Below, in pieces: positions 20,201 to 30,940 of a stretch of 64,000 bases of DNA; position 1 is the first letter of the stretch, and every line of letters starts with the position of its first letter. The stretch lies in contig JAJOZX010002357.1 in NCBI GenBank assembly GCA_023014485.1, positions 85,001 to 149,000 of the forward strand, written 5' to 3'. A program made the translations under genes and the position numbers. Source of the DNA: Bathynomus jamesi (lineage: Eukaryota > Arthropoda > Malacostraca > Isopoda > Cirolanidae). The notes under the pieces were generated by a model. It saw only the letters and a list, made by a program, of their open reading frames with translations, did no database searches and had not been told where the DNA came from.

Positions 20201-20485
20201 TATCAATTCTGAATTAACCATGCATGCATAACTCAGACTCTATCGTTAGCATAATAGTGTGCCAAAATAACTAAAATATATAGTCTGATGTTTACTCGTA
20301 TTTTAGGTATTTTTGTGTAAAATCGTATATTATTGTAAACTTATAACGTCTGGTGGTCGATCAAAAGATTGTCTGATTTTAATAAACTTTTTTGCATATT
20401 GTTCTATTAGTCCATTGGTAACTTTTAAAACCTCAAGTAAGTTAAAATTCACAAAAAAATTTTTTGGGCCATTTTCACTCCACCC
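17229..20485 (+). mobile_element. TA-TSD transposon of unassigned superfamily
   Basis: 3,257 bp with inverted ends AGGTGGAGTGAAAAT and, on the other strand, GGGTGGAGTGAAAAT. Similarity continues for about 65 bp to AAAGTTGCCAATGGG / AAAGTTACCAATGG. TA lies on both sides (17,227-17,228 and 20,486-20,487). Removing the element and one TA gives a smooth hAT sequence with an open BED frame. It contains one long gene (17,967-20,212). Confidence 0.85.
17967..20212 (+). pseudogene. DDE-like transposase of unassigned family, two frameshifts
   Basis: About 745 codons over three frames. The start is ATG at 17,967, just after a polypyrimidine tract and TTCAG; GTAAGT at 17,822 could be the donor of a 144-bp 5' UTR intron. 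A basic/acidic linker (NEEDKDDDTDNSDEEY) follows the N-terminal region. The core has Asp in LYFDGRKD (~residue 319), Asp in VGCDGTAVNTGHNGG (~394) and CLLHANELPLRYLF (~422), a CxxH motif as inserted in several DDE superfamilies; a conserved Glu is possible in TDERPHIRELGLRRI. Then LNHSRWLTTANRILRLYV and a C-terminal FPRFPCHTQAVKRCVNLVTE. Frameshifts lie near 19,585 and 19,860. I recall proteins with these motifs as uncharacterised repeats in invertebrate genomes but cannot name a superfamily. Confidence 0.65.
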
Positions 20486-20642
20486 TAAATTCCACACCCA
20501 AGACAAAATTAACTTGGATGACAAAGATGCAGCTTTTCTTTTCCTTTGTTTGTAAATTTTCAAGATCCAGCAAATCCGGCCGGAACCGGAACCGGATCCA
20601 AAATCTAAAATCCGGCCGGATCCTGGATCCGGTACACCCCTA

Positions 20643-20947
20643 CATTGGACAGACGGGAAAGGATTTGCACACGCATGTAAAACAGCATCAATATTCCGTT
20701 AGAACGGGACAGTCGTCCAGTGCCCTTTTTGTCCATTTGTCAGTTATCCCACTGTATTGATTGGAATAATGTTTCAATTTTGTTTCACTCAAACAACATT
20801 GTTAATAGAAATATTCTTGAATCTGCCATTATTCAACTTACAAATAATTTCAACATTAGCCAAGGCCTTTTTTCACTCGATCCTGTTGTTTTGAATTCGT
20901 TCAGAACGGATTTAGACAAGAGGGGCAAAGTGCTAAAACCCTGGTAG
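20643..20947 (+). pseudogene. PLE2 GIY-YIG endonuclease, 3' part
   Basis: Resumes after the hAT with GQTGKDLHTHVKQHQYSVRTG and continues to a C-terminus with RTDLDKRGKVLKPW. The PLE4 copy reads GKDLHTRIKQHQYSVRTG. One frame change occurs near 20,745 (SVIPLY in one frame, HCIDWNNV in the next). Confidence 0.85.
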
Positions 20948-20988
20948 CTTTTCCTTATAAATTCGTATGTTCCTCCTACAATTTTTTT

Positions 20989-21193
20989 AGGAGCTATTGA
21001 AGAATAGGGACCCCAGCCTTCTTTAGTTAGCTTTATAAGGCTAACTAACGAAAATATCATGACCTAACCTAACCAATCGTCAAGGGCGTACAGTTAACCT
21101 AACGATTGGTTAGGTTCGGTCGTGATATTTTCGTTAGTTAGCTTTATAAGCCAAACTAAAGAAGGCTGGGGTCCCTATTCTTCAACAGCTCCT
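20989..21193. mobile_element. Hairpin MITE in PLE2 3' UTR
   Basis: Near-perfect ~90-bp inverted arms: AGGAGCTATTGAAGAATAGG at the left and the complement CCTATTCTTCAACAGCTCCT at the right, around a 25-bp loop with CAAGGGCGTACAGTT. The left copy of PLE2 (about 15,640) shows the uninterrupted site CCTACAATTTTTTTATCTG, so the target was a T run. The core AACCTAACCAATCGTCAAGG recurs inside the element at 43,472. Confidence 0.8.
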
Positions 21194-21358
21194 TTTTTTA
21201 TCTGTGATCTTTAAATAGTCTCGAACTTGTTATTTATTTTAGTGTTCCTGAGGATGTCATTAGACGAAAGCGCTTGAGCACCATTCTGTGTTTCCTTTTT
21301 CCTTTGTGGTTATTTTCAGCATAAATATTATTCACGTGTTACTTTCGTGAAATACTTT

Positions 21359-21372
21359 TCATATATATATAT

Positions 21373-21411
<39 letters not shown>
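21359..21411. repeat. (TA)n microsatellite
   Basis: TA array between PLE2 and the next transposon; (TA)n(GA)n also follows that element at 21,812-21,861. Confidence 0.95.
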
Positions 21412-21414
<3 letters not shown>

Positions 21415-21811
21415 GGTGTCCCGTAAGTCTGGACCCATAGGGAAAATAATAAAATTACAAAATAGTCCAAAAATTTATTTATAATATATTTTTTTATTAT
21501 TTTTATTATTATTTTTTATATTTTTTTATTATGATCTTACTCCGCTGGAGTTTTATTTGGGGGCCACTTGAAAGCCAAAGTGTACGAGGTCAAACTTCAG
21601 AACATTTTCCACCTTAAAGCACGCATTGTGGAGGCGTGTCAAGAAATTTCTGCGACTGTGATTCAGAAAGTGCTGTCGCAGTGGAGATTGCGTCTTCAAC
21701 TATGTGTGCGACACAACGGCGGACACTTTGAACAGATTATGTAATAAATTTTTGGACTATTTTGTAATTTTATTATTTTTCCCTATGGGTCCAGACTTAC
21801 GGGACACCCTG
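21412..21811 (+). mobile_element. CAGGGTG-ended Tc1-mariner derivative, C-terminal remnant
   Basis: Inverted ends of over 50 bp beginning CAGGGTGTCCCGTAAGTCTG, flanked by TA, 400 bp in total. One frame without a start codon (about 21,565-21,745) reads GHLKAKVYEVKLQNIFHLKA and ends CVRHNGGHFEQIM, the C-terminus of DUF4817-type transposases. N-terminus and catalytic core are deleted. Confidence 0.8.
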
Positions 21812-21824
21812 TATATATATATAT

Positions 21825-21861
<37 letters not shown>

Positions 21862-22281
21862 GAGGTTTTTAGAACCACGGATACAAAGATCAGCCGCTTA
21901 TATGAATCACTTTTCAATTCCGCGATCCAAATGCTCTCTTATTCATTACTTTTTAGATGGTCATCTGGATTGGTAAAATTCTGATATATGAAGACTCTTT
22001 TTTTAGCTGATGTAAATCATCCGAAATTACAAAAGGAATTTTATATTTGTTCACAAAATAAATAAATTATCGATTTTTACCTTTTTTTTTTTTATTAACT
22101 TTTATTTTTGGGATTATCACATTATTTACGATTAGAATTACTTGCCTGTTTATGCCCGTATTTATCTTTATTTTAACCTTTTGACTTCTATTTTTAGAAT
22201 TTTTTTTTAATCTTGATTCATCCTTTGATTTGATAAAGGTGGTCCTTTTCTAACTATAAATGAATATATAAACTATAAATA

Positions 22282-22750
<469 letters not shown>

Positions 22751-22762
22751 TAAACGAATATA

Positions 22763-23667
22763 CAGGGCGTCCCAAAAACATGTATACACACTTTAACAGC
22801 TGATAGCTCAATTGATGTTTCTTTCTTTCCAAGTTAAACCCATTAGAATTAATAATGGCAGTCAGACTAAGCTTTGAACAAAGGAAATTCATTCTAAAAT
22901 GCTACTGGAAGTGTGAAAACGCAGTTGAAGTGCAAAGACAGTTTAGGAGGGAGTTTCAAACAGATCCACCAACGCGACTTACCATCACTCGAATTAGAGA
23001 TAAGTTTGAAGCCGATGGAACTGTTCAGAATGTCCACAAGAAGCGCTCCGGAAGACCACGGACATCGACAAGCCCCACAAAGCAAGAAAGAGTACTGGAA
23101 ACGTATCACCAAAGTCCAAGAAAATCTGTGCGGCAAGCGAGTCATGAGGTAGGAATTTCAGAATCGTCTGTCCAATGCATTTTGAAGCGCTGTCAATGGA
23201 AAAGTTACATTCCAAGATTAGTCCATGCTATTAATGAAGATGATCCGGACCGAAGAGTGGAGTATTGCGAGTGGTACTTGGCACGATGTGGATGTGGATT
23301 GGACGAAGGGGTTTCGTAGAATACCCTCCGCGTTCACCAGACCTCACACCACTAGACTTTTTTTATGGGGATACTTAAAAGACAAAGTCTACGCTATAAA
23401 ACCTGCAACAGTCGCTGAATTGAGAGCAGCCATTGAACGAGAATGCACACAAATACCAAACGAAATGTTTCGTGATGTTTGCGATTCCATTGCTTCGCGT
23501 TATCAGCAGTGCCTGGACCAGAACGGACGTCAGTTTGAAAACAGGCGTTGACAAAACAATTAAATAATGTCTGTAGATTCTACTACATTTTGAAAATGAA
23601 ATGTATTTTAATAAACACTGCCTTTATAATTATTTAAAGTGTGTATACATTTTTTTGGGACACCCTG
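22763..23667 (+). mobile_element. CAGGGCG-ended Tc1-mariner derivative, core deleted
   Basis: Ends CAGGGCGTCCCAAAAACATG and, on the other strand, CAGGGTGTCCCAAAAAAATG, with TGTATACACACTTTAA just inside and TA on both sides. 905 bp. Holds the two transposase termini but not the catalytic middle. Confidence 0.88.
22855..23551 (+). pseudogene. DUF4817-type transposase lacking its catalytic middle
   Basis: The N-terminal part (22,855-23,319) starts [20 protein letters not shown], continues with a paired HTH ([15 protein letters not shown], then [20 protein letters not shown]) separated by the GRPRTS linker, and runs to EYCEWYLA. There the normal ~170-residue catalytic region with the first two Asp residues is missing. 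The C-terminal part in another frame carries the region of the last catalytic Asp as RPHTTRLFLWGYLKDKVY (SPDLTPxDFFLWG in relatives, so the SPD is also altered) and ends QCLDQNGRQFENRR at 23,551. The intact N-terminus could still encode a DNA-binding peptide. Confidence 0.8.
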
Positions 23668-23669
23668 TA

Positions 23670-25030
23670 TTATAAATATTATTATACATATTATGTATCT
23701 AATATTTATAATAATATAAATATAAATATTTATATTATTGTAAATATGATTGTTTCTCATTGAGGAAGTGAAAGAATCTGTTGCAGTTTTGCAACGACAG
23801 GCGAATGTAACAGTGCTCCAATTAATAATTATTTTTAAATTTATTATAAATGCTCAAATGCTCAAATGATGAAAATTGAATAATGTTTAATGGTCAACAA
23901 TCTGAAATTACATCATTTTTTTATTAAAAATTAAAAATTTAAAAGGGTTGTTGAAATATACTTGACCAAAATTGCTTATACAGTACTTAATATAAATTGT
24001 TTTTGATGATTTAGATAACGGTCGGTTATATGGATCAGCCGCATATAGGGGTCATTTGGGATTGCACGACGTGATCCTCATCTGGGGCTTTAACTATATA
24101 TATATATACTCCGAGGGGATCCACCCCCGAATAAAATATTTGCGAGATTAAACACAATTGTCTTTTGTGCTTTAAAGGAATTGAATTCGTTCGCCCGAGG
24201 GAGATTTTTGTGTAAACTACGTCGGCATGGAGGACATATAAGCAATTTCATAAGATGGTTCTGCGTTTGTGGTTACGGAAGTAGATGCATACGTTAATTA
24301 ACCTCCGCTGGGAGGGACTTTGCATTAAACGCATATATAGTAACAGCGTATAAAAGTACTATCATTAACGGCTGTAGGAGTTTATAAATCTTTATAACGA
24401 TAGTTTTAATGTTTTTGTTATTTTTATCTGGCAAACGATAGCGTTGTATAAAGACTAAATACTTTACCCGCCTCATTTAGAACGGCAGAAAAGGGGTTTA
24501 GATATCTCATGACGGTTATTACAAAGAAATCTTTCAAGAGATATCCATTTAAACCCGCCAAACAGTTCAATATTAAAAAAAAAGAAAAATTATTCAGAAA
24601 AGAATACAAGTGACAGACTTACAATTTTTAGATATTTGATATGACGTTAATATATTCATACTACTGTACTCTTATCTGAATATGACGAAGGAAGCATGGA
24701 GGCCTTTCAGGCAAAATTAATGGCATTTAGTTTATTTATTACATAAAAAGGTGGACGTGCAAGTGATAATAATAGTGATAAAAAAAAAAAAAAAAAAAAA
24801 TAATAATAAATGCAATATAAAGTTTACGAAATGTTAAATAATTTTTAATTAAATGATTTATTGTACATTTACTAGAAAATAAATGCTTACAAAAATATAG
24901 AAAAGAGCAAATTACGAAATTAAACGTACTTATTGAAATTAATATATTTTAAATAGCTGATTACAAACTGGAAACTTCATTACTCTGGTAAAAATGGCAG
25001 TAGTGAACTCATACATCAGTAGGAGCTAAT
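23670..25030. other. No gene seen
   Basis: AT-rich DNA with an A20 run at 24,781-24,800 and a short (TA)n at 24,093-24,108. ATGGATCAGCCGCATATAGG at about 24,030 resembles AAAGATCAGCCGCTTATATG at 21,890, perhaps ends of one old element. No coding signal was recognised. Confidence 0.5.
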
Positions 25031-25031
25031 G

Positions 25032-25248
25032 AGTAGAGCTGGGCATTTGCGGCATATTTTGCGGTACTGCGGTACTTGCGGTACCACCGCACTACCACCC
25101 CGGGCCCCCATAACGCAGTACCGCAAAGGATCGCTGAAAGTACCGCAGTACCGCTACCGCATTCAAATTTCCGCGTGCCGGTTTGGTACCGGTTTGGTAG
25201 TGCAGCAGTACCGCAGTACCGCAATATGCCGCAAGTGCCCAGCTCTGC
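25032..25248. mobile_element. MITE-like GCGGTAC inverted repeat
   Basis: Inverted ends AGAGCTGGGCATTTGCGGCA and, complemented, AGAGCTGGGCACTTGCGGCA. The interior is packed with GCGGTACTGCGGTACC-type palindromes. No TSD could be paired with certainty. Non-coding, hAT-like in style. Confidence 0.6.
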
Positions 25249-25249
25249 G

Positions 25250-26380
25250 TGACGGTAATGAGGTGCTTTTTCAGTGATTTGCAAAATACATTTAGTGATG
25301 AAACCTGCCTCATATGCATGGAAATTGCATTCCACACATCTTCTCCTTTGTAAGAGAGTGCATTTCCTGCAGTTTATATTGCATAGTTAGTTTTGGGATT
25401 GAAAAATTGGGGGTTTATTAATAAGTAGAAAAATAATAGAATCGATAATACTTAATTGGAAAATATAAGATAGGTAGCATTTAAAAGTTCATATAGGTAC
25501 AAAATTAATTTATAAAATATACATGACTCATAGCACAAAAACAGCGAGACAAATTTAAACACGTTCATACGCGTAATGGAATGAATAAAGGTTCCACATA
25601 TAGGGAACCAGTTTAACAGTCACGTGATGTAACGCCTTCTTTGTCGTCCAATCATGTCATTAAAAACATTAGTTTTCGGACAGTGTCAATTATATATATA
25701 TATAATAAAAGGATTTACTACGGTTAAATAGGCCAAATAAATTAGTTAAATAATATAAAATGATTAGGAAATTATCAAATCTATTAAATTAATATAATAT
25801 TGACTATTTTAGATTTAATACAAAAGGAACGTGAAAATGTTTTTTTAAATGCAAAATGAAAACCCCAAGTTCTGATAAGGAAAAAGGCAGATCGCAGCAC
25901 GAAATGAAACAGAAGTGTTAGCGAGAGCTTGTCATAGAGAGTGGGTCATACAGCAGTGCATTCGAAATTCATTAGTACCCCTTTGTCATTTTTATTTTCC
26001 TTCAGGTCCTAGGACTATTCCTGTCCCGTGCTAAGCCATATTCTTCATTTCCTTAGACCTACTTGAATTACGATCAAAACCTATTCCTCTTTATTATTAA
26101 CTGCATAACGTAAGTGTAATTTTATATAACCCGCGTAAGAACAAGATTAAAAGTACAAAAACAACAAAGGTGTTTCATAACAAAACTATAAATTTATATT
26201 TGTGGTTTAAAGGTAAAAACTTGAGTATTTTAAAACAAGATAAAGGTAAATTTTGAAAATATTACAACGATAAACATTGGTAGTTGCTTAATTGAAGAAT
26301 TCAAGTGAGAAACTAATAGGAAGAAAGACATCAATGGATTCACATTACTACATAAAGTGCAAATGGATCATTTTCATTCA
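25250..26380. other. No gene seen
   Basis: AT-rich; a short (TA)n at 25,690-25,704. No open frame with recognisable content and no clear repeat termini. Confidence 0.5.
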
Positions 26381-26924
26381 GGGAGTTACTCCGGCAGAAA
26401 TTGGAAACATAACATTAGGTTTGTGTATAAAATCCCTGGGCAGTCTGCCGTTATAAAGATATTGTATTTGATGGGGAGTGATTACTCTTTGAATGGGTGA
26501 TGTACGAGTATATTGATTTTTATTGATAACTTTGAACAGATTGAGAGCATCATTGAATTTGTATAAATCATTTAGTTTTAAAATATTTAGTTCTTTAAAT
26601 ATTGGGAAAGTGTGACTTTGTCTGTTGTCATTATTCGAGTGTTCGTAGGCATTTCTTATGAATTAATCCCAAAGGATGTTTTATATATTTCCTTGAGCTA
26701 CCCATGCTGTAATGCAATATAATAAATGTGGATGAACAAAGGAATAATATAGGGAAAGGAGTGCGTTTTGAGGAAGGGCCATTTTTTAGCTTAAATAATA
26801 TGAAGAGAAATGTTGATATTTGGATTTGATATGTTGTACATGACTTTGAAATTTAATTTTTCGTCTAAATTAATGTCAAGTACTTGAAATTCACTCACCC
26901 TTGCAAATGTAGTATTCCCAATTT

Positions 26925-27480
26925 TTATTTAACAGTTTGTGTTATGTTTTGTATAATAGTCATATAAGACGACTTTTTCAGGTTCAGTAAAACTTTATTA
27001 GCATACATCCATTTATACACGTTTTCTAATTGCCTGTTCATTTCATTAATCAGAAAGTCTGAGTTATGATGGGAAGAAGTAAGTGTGGTATCATATACGT
27101 ATTGTACGCGGTTTAAATGCAGGTTGAGAGATGAAAATCGTTGACGTGAATTAGAAATAGCAATGGGCCAAGATAGCTCCTTGTGGGACTCCACTAGTTA
27201 GTATCGTCTTGTCGGATAAATTATTATCTTTTCACCTGATGTACTGATGACGATTTGAGAATATGATTTAAACCAATCGACGATATTTCTTCTTATTCCT
27301 TATATGTAAAGTATTCAATAAGATTTCATGCGGAGGTGTATCAAATGCTCTTGACAAGTCGAAGAAGATGAAGGTATTTTGCTGTTTAAGTTCTGATACA
27401 CACTTTCTAATAGCATGTTTATGGCATCTTCCTTTGTATGTCAACTTCTGAACCCAAATTATGTTTTAGTTAAAATATCG
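26925..27480 (-). pseudogene. LINE2 reverse transcriptase, degraded
   Basis: The minus strand shows FFDLSRAFDTPPHEILLNTL (RT motif with the first catalytic Asp), then after stops LGPLLFLIHVNDF, then in the open piece 26,925-27,194 QYVYDTTLTSS where FADDTT is expected, and LENVYKWMYANKVLLNLKKS. The catalytic DD is thus reduced to a single Asp. Confidence 0.65.
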
Positions 27481-28298
27481 TATTTGATTAAGAATTTAGT
27501 ACCATAAGTTTATTGCAAACGATTTTTTTAAATATTTTACTTAAAGTTAGCAATAAGGAAATGGAGTAATAATTGATGGAATGTTTGGGTTTTCCAATTT
27601 AAATACAGACCATACTCTGGCTTCCTTTAGACTGTCAGGGAATATACCCAGTGTTACTGATTTATTCATTAGCTTACTGAGTGGTATTGCAATTTCATTG
27701 GATACTAATTTGTATATTTTTATCTGGATCCTATTGTATGAGAATTTTTAATTTTGAGATTTTTATTGCTAGAGAGATATCGTATGGTAGGATTGGATCA
27801 AAGAAAAATGAGTTTCGATTTGGTTGTGGCATGTGGCATGTATTGTCGGTCGTGAGTGTCTGTAATTGGGATAGAGGTTGCAGTATTGGTGCCGATATTT
27901 CCAAACTTGTTTAATAAATTGGCTATGTATTTGGGATCACTGTAAGAATTTCCGCCTTGTGTGAGGATCTGATTTTGCTTTTTTAATAACCGTCTTAAAT
28001 CTGTTACAGTAAATTTTGTATGTCTTTTCGGTAATAATGTAAGTTTTCCATAGGTTAAAGAGCGTATGTTTGCGTTTAATACTCACAATGAGTGCTGGTG
28101 TGATCCATTAGTTGTTGTATTTAGTTTTAGATATTAGTTCTGAGCTAAGAGGAAAGTTTATGCTGAATATATCCATTTGTGTGTTTGAGAATGCTTGAAT
28201 TTTTTTTTCCCAATATCATGGTTACTTTCGGTCAGAAGCTGTTAGTTCTCTCAGGAACTTTAATTTGTTATTATAGCTGTAAGAGCTACAGTCAACTT

Positions 28299-29085
28299 TT
28301 ATAGTTTCCTTTGCTGAGAAATGGGTGATATAGCATGGTGTTTGTAGGCAAGTGACTTCTGATATTTAATTATACCCGAAATGCAGTCAAGCGGGAATCG
28401 CACCCAGATCTGATCTATCAGAGTCGAATTTTTAATGTCATTATGAAGTCTAGTTTGCTTTGTAATAGCTAATTTAAAACCACTCGCAGTCATGATGTTG
28501 TGAAGGAAGCTTGCGTTATTATTTGAAATGTTCTTTTGTGAGAGCAATATTTAAATATCCTGCAATAAATATTCTATGGGTATTTGTGATAAAAGTTGGT
28601 ACGTTACCAGTTGGTGATCAGTAAATGCCTATAACTGAATAGTGGGTATTAAGAATAAACATTTCAATTGCGAGTGTTTCTAAGGTATTGTTTATGCTTG
28701 CCAGATCTTCGATACTTTTACGCTTGTAGATTGAATCTACAAATATACTTACACCTCTTCCCCTATTGTTAGCCCTACATACATGGTAGCTTGTGTACCC
28801 TGGAATGTTAAAAAAGATCTTATTATTTTCATTTAACCAGATTTCAGTTAATATAATGCATGTGAATTTATGTTGTAATAATTTTAGGTTAGCTGCCAAT
28901 TCGTCAGAGTGGTTTGGGAGACTGGGAATATTTAAGTTTAGGAAAGACAGATTGCCATTGTTGTATTTCTTGTTTAAGAAGTTGTCTACTGAGATATAGT
29001 CGGAATTGACTACGATTTCAGATTCAGTAATTTCATTTACAGTGTTGAGAGAACTTAAAGTGTTGATCATGATGTAAGAAAAAGA
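28299..29085 (-). pseudogene. LINE2 AP-type endonuclease, broken
   Basis: Apurinic-endonuclease-like domain that nicks DNA for target-primed reverse transcription. The open piece 28,618-29,085 has LSFLNLNIPSLPNHSDEL (SLNxRS-type motif), CIILTEIWLNENN (catalytic Glu in TETWL-like) and YHVCRANNRGRGVSIFVDS. A stop follows IGIY (IYRPP expected), then IFIAGYLNI, where GDLN is usual, so a key Asp is lost. The last piece, 28,299-28,547, has NSTLIDQIWVRF (IDxIxV motif) and KHHAIS in place of DHxPI/V. Confidence 0.75.
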
Positions 29086-29107
29086 TATATATATATATAT
29101 ATATATA
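29086..29107. repeat. (TA)n at LINE2 end
   Basis: Short TA array marking the edge of LINE2. Confidence 0.9.
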
Positions 29108-29173
29108 AAACAGTATATGCAAAAAAATAAATAAATAAAATGCGGCAAGAACGTGTGTAAGAACGTGATATTA

Positions 29174-30660
29174 TCGGGTGGCCCAAAAAAAACGCCTTGA
29201 GATTTGAACGTCAACAACTTCAAAAGTATGCAGTTTACACTTCCAAAATTTGCTTAACTTTTACCTCAGTATATTGATAAACTACCATAGAAATTTCAGA
29301 CCTCTACATAAAATATTTTTTCCACAGCTGAGGGAAAAATGAGGTATGGTGAAAAAATCGAATATCATAAACTGAAAAAATTTTATTATTCACATCTTAT
29401 CAACAAATATGATCAATATGTCCGCCGTCCTGCTTACAAACTAATCTTAACCTTTTCTTCCACGACATGATACATTTTCTGATTTCTGTTAATGTTATTT
29501 TGTCCCAACATTCGAGTATTTTTTCTTTAATTGCATTTCTATAAACTTTTCTGTTTGGTCTTCATAAATCTTCTCCGCTAGAGTTCCATATGCAATAATC
29601 CATATTCAATAATCCATGGGATTGCAATCAGGTGATTGCGGGGGCCAGTCGCTTTTTTTCCAATGAAGTTGACTACATTCTGTTGTAGATAATCCTGTGT
29701 GAACTTGCTAGTATGAGCTGTAGCACCATCTTCTTGGAGTATGAAATCGTTTCCATAATACAGACGCCGACAATCAGGCAAAAGATTCTCCTTTAAGAGA
29801 TTTACATAGGTTTTTTTAAATTTTTTATTTTCTGAAATTAAATTAATTTTCGTCTTTCCATTCCACGATACACCTGCTAATACCATGATTTTTTTGGAAA
29901 ACCGACTTGTCTGGTGGTAAAGTCTCGATTGAGGAATGTCTTTCTTACGCCGACCATAAACAACATCGTTCCGGGAGTTTCGAGCAATCTCGATGGTGAA
30001 ATCTTTTTCATCTGTAAAAACTATTTTTTTAACATCATTGGACGAAAATCAATCAAGCAATTTTCTACAACGAATTTTTCTTTTAGTTCTTACATTGCTG
30101 TCACGTCTTGAAACACGGATCCTTTTAAATGCTTTAAGTCCTACCGTTCTCTGCATTGTTTGTATAGAACTTCGACTGATACCTAAATTTCTTGCAATTT
30201 TCCTCTGAGAGTAGGGTGACCCAGGTCGATCCTCTTGAGATAGGCTCATCATTTCGATCATTGCTATATTGTCTTGAGTGTAAACTGTTTTAGGCCGACA
30301 ACTTCCACGCTTCCGTGCCGTCGAACCGGTTGCTTTAAGTTTTTTAATTATTCTGTTCACAGACGTAACATTACAAGTTATTCCTGGAAATTCCCTCAAA
30401 ATTCTTGTCCCAGTCCATCTTTTTTCCAAGAAACACTTTTCAATCACCGCTTTTTCACCGTTAGAACCATAATTTGAAGGGTAAGTTTAAAAAACAGTAT
30501 TTAAGATGGGCATAGCCTATATCATCTGACGTTTTTCAGAGACTAACAGATTATCCATAGGCTAAGGAAACTACTACAACTCTTAGAATAGTTGTCAGGT
30601 AAAGGTATACACATTTAGGATTTATGATATTCATTTTTTTCACCATACCTCATTGCCTAT
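29174..30660 (-). mobile_element. DD37D transposon, second copy, right end truncated
   Basis: The left end is CGGGTGGCCCAAAAAAAACG. The inner part of the inverted repeat (AATGAGGTATGGTGAAAAAA at about 29,338) recurs inverted at about 30,635-30,655, but the outer ~160 bp of the right repeat is missing. It cannot be excised as a normal unit. Confidence 0.8.
29400..30477 (-). pseudogene. DD37D transposase relic
   Basis: Homologue of the gene at 9,691-10,760. N-terminal HTH with EFPGITCNVTSVNRIIKKLK, GSCRPKT linker and YSQRKIARNLGISRSSIQTM. A TGA interrupts after KIRCRKLLD at about 30,050, and the same frame then gives KKIVFTDEKDF with the first Asp. The second Asp is in FILQEDGATAHTS (QQDGAPSH in the sister). 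A frameshift near 29,660 separates it from WPPQSPDCNPMDY, which carries the third Asp and is followed by a stop. The native C-terminus KKRLRLVCKQDGG ends at 29,400. At least two stops and two frame changes make it inactive. Confidence 0.82.
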
Positions 30661-30940
30661 TGCATGGTTTCACTAGGTTGTTCATTGTTCTTATTCGTTC
30701 CGAATAAACTTAAAGAGAGGTTAGGAAAAATGAGTGATTATACAACCCGAGGAAAAGTGGATTCAATTTTGTTATTCCTATTTAGCCACGTTACGCCTTA
30801 CACGAGGTTTTGATTACTATGTCTGAATGATATGTTTCTTCGAGTCGGAGCAAACTCCTTTAGAAAAGGCAAATTCTTTTAGAATAGTGAATTGGTTGGA
30901 TACATCACTGCGGAAATGTCGACTATTCAGTGTCCATGTA

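Larger units (their letters stand above)
16801..20642 (+). mobile_element. hAT element inserted in PLE2, 8-bp TSD CATTGGAC
   Basis: Perfect 18-bp terminal inverted repeats TAGGGGTGTACCGGATCC, flanked by CATTGGAC at 16,793-16,800 and 20,643-20,650. Subterminal GGCCGGATCC palindromes cluster at both ends, as is common for hAT transposase binding regions. Without the nested TA element (17,229-20,485) the hAT is only about 580 bp and encodes just a BED zinc finger, so it is itself a deletion derivative. Confidence 0.93.
15551..21358 (+). mobile_element. PLE2: Penelope-like element with nested insertions
   Basis: The plus-strand body (15,875-16,054, 16,658-16,800, 20,643-20,988, 21,194-21,358) spells a PLE C-terminal coding region, GIY-YIG domain and 3' UTR. 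15,551-15,860 is an inverted, internally deleted copy of the same sequence: its minus strand reads through TATAGTCTCGAACTTGTTAT and the same CTTGTCTTAACAAGGCAAAACG region. The element has received a Tc1-mariner derivative (16,055-16,657), a hAT (16,801-20,642) and a hairpin MITE (20,989-21,193). A hammerhead-like core CTGAGGA...GAAAG lies at 21,248-21,270. Confidence 0.8.
26380..29085 (-). mobile_element. LINE2: CR1-like non-LTR retrotransposon relic
   Basis: A second LINE family on the minus strand: endonuclease at the right (28,299-29,085), reverse transcriptase in the middle (about 26,925-27,480) and a conserved C-terminal segment near 26,450-26,650. That segment reads FPIFKELNILKLNDLYKF and further on YLYNGRLPRDF. 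Many stops interrupt it, so it is older than LINE1, LINE3 or LINE4. It ends at (TA)n at 29,086. CR1-like is from motif style only. Confidence 0.7.

Noticed and set aside
25009..25337. Two overlapping ORFs on opposite strands rich in Tyr, Arg and Gly
   Set aside because: Both derive from the GCGGTAC palindromes of the MITE-like repeat.
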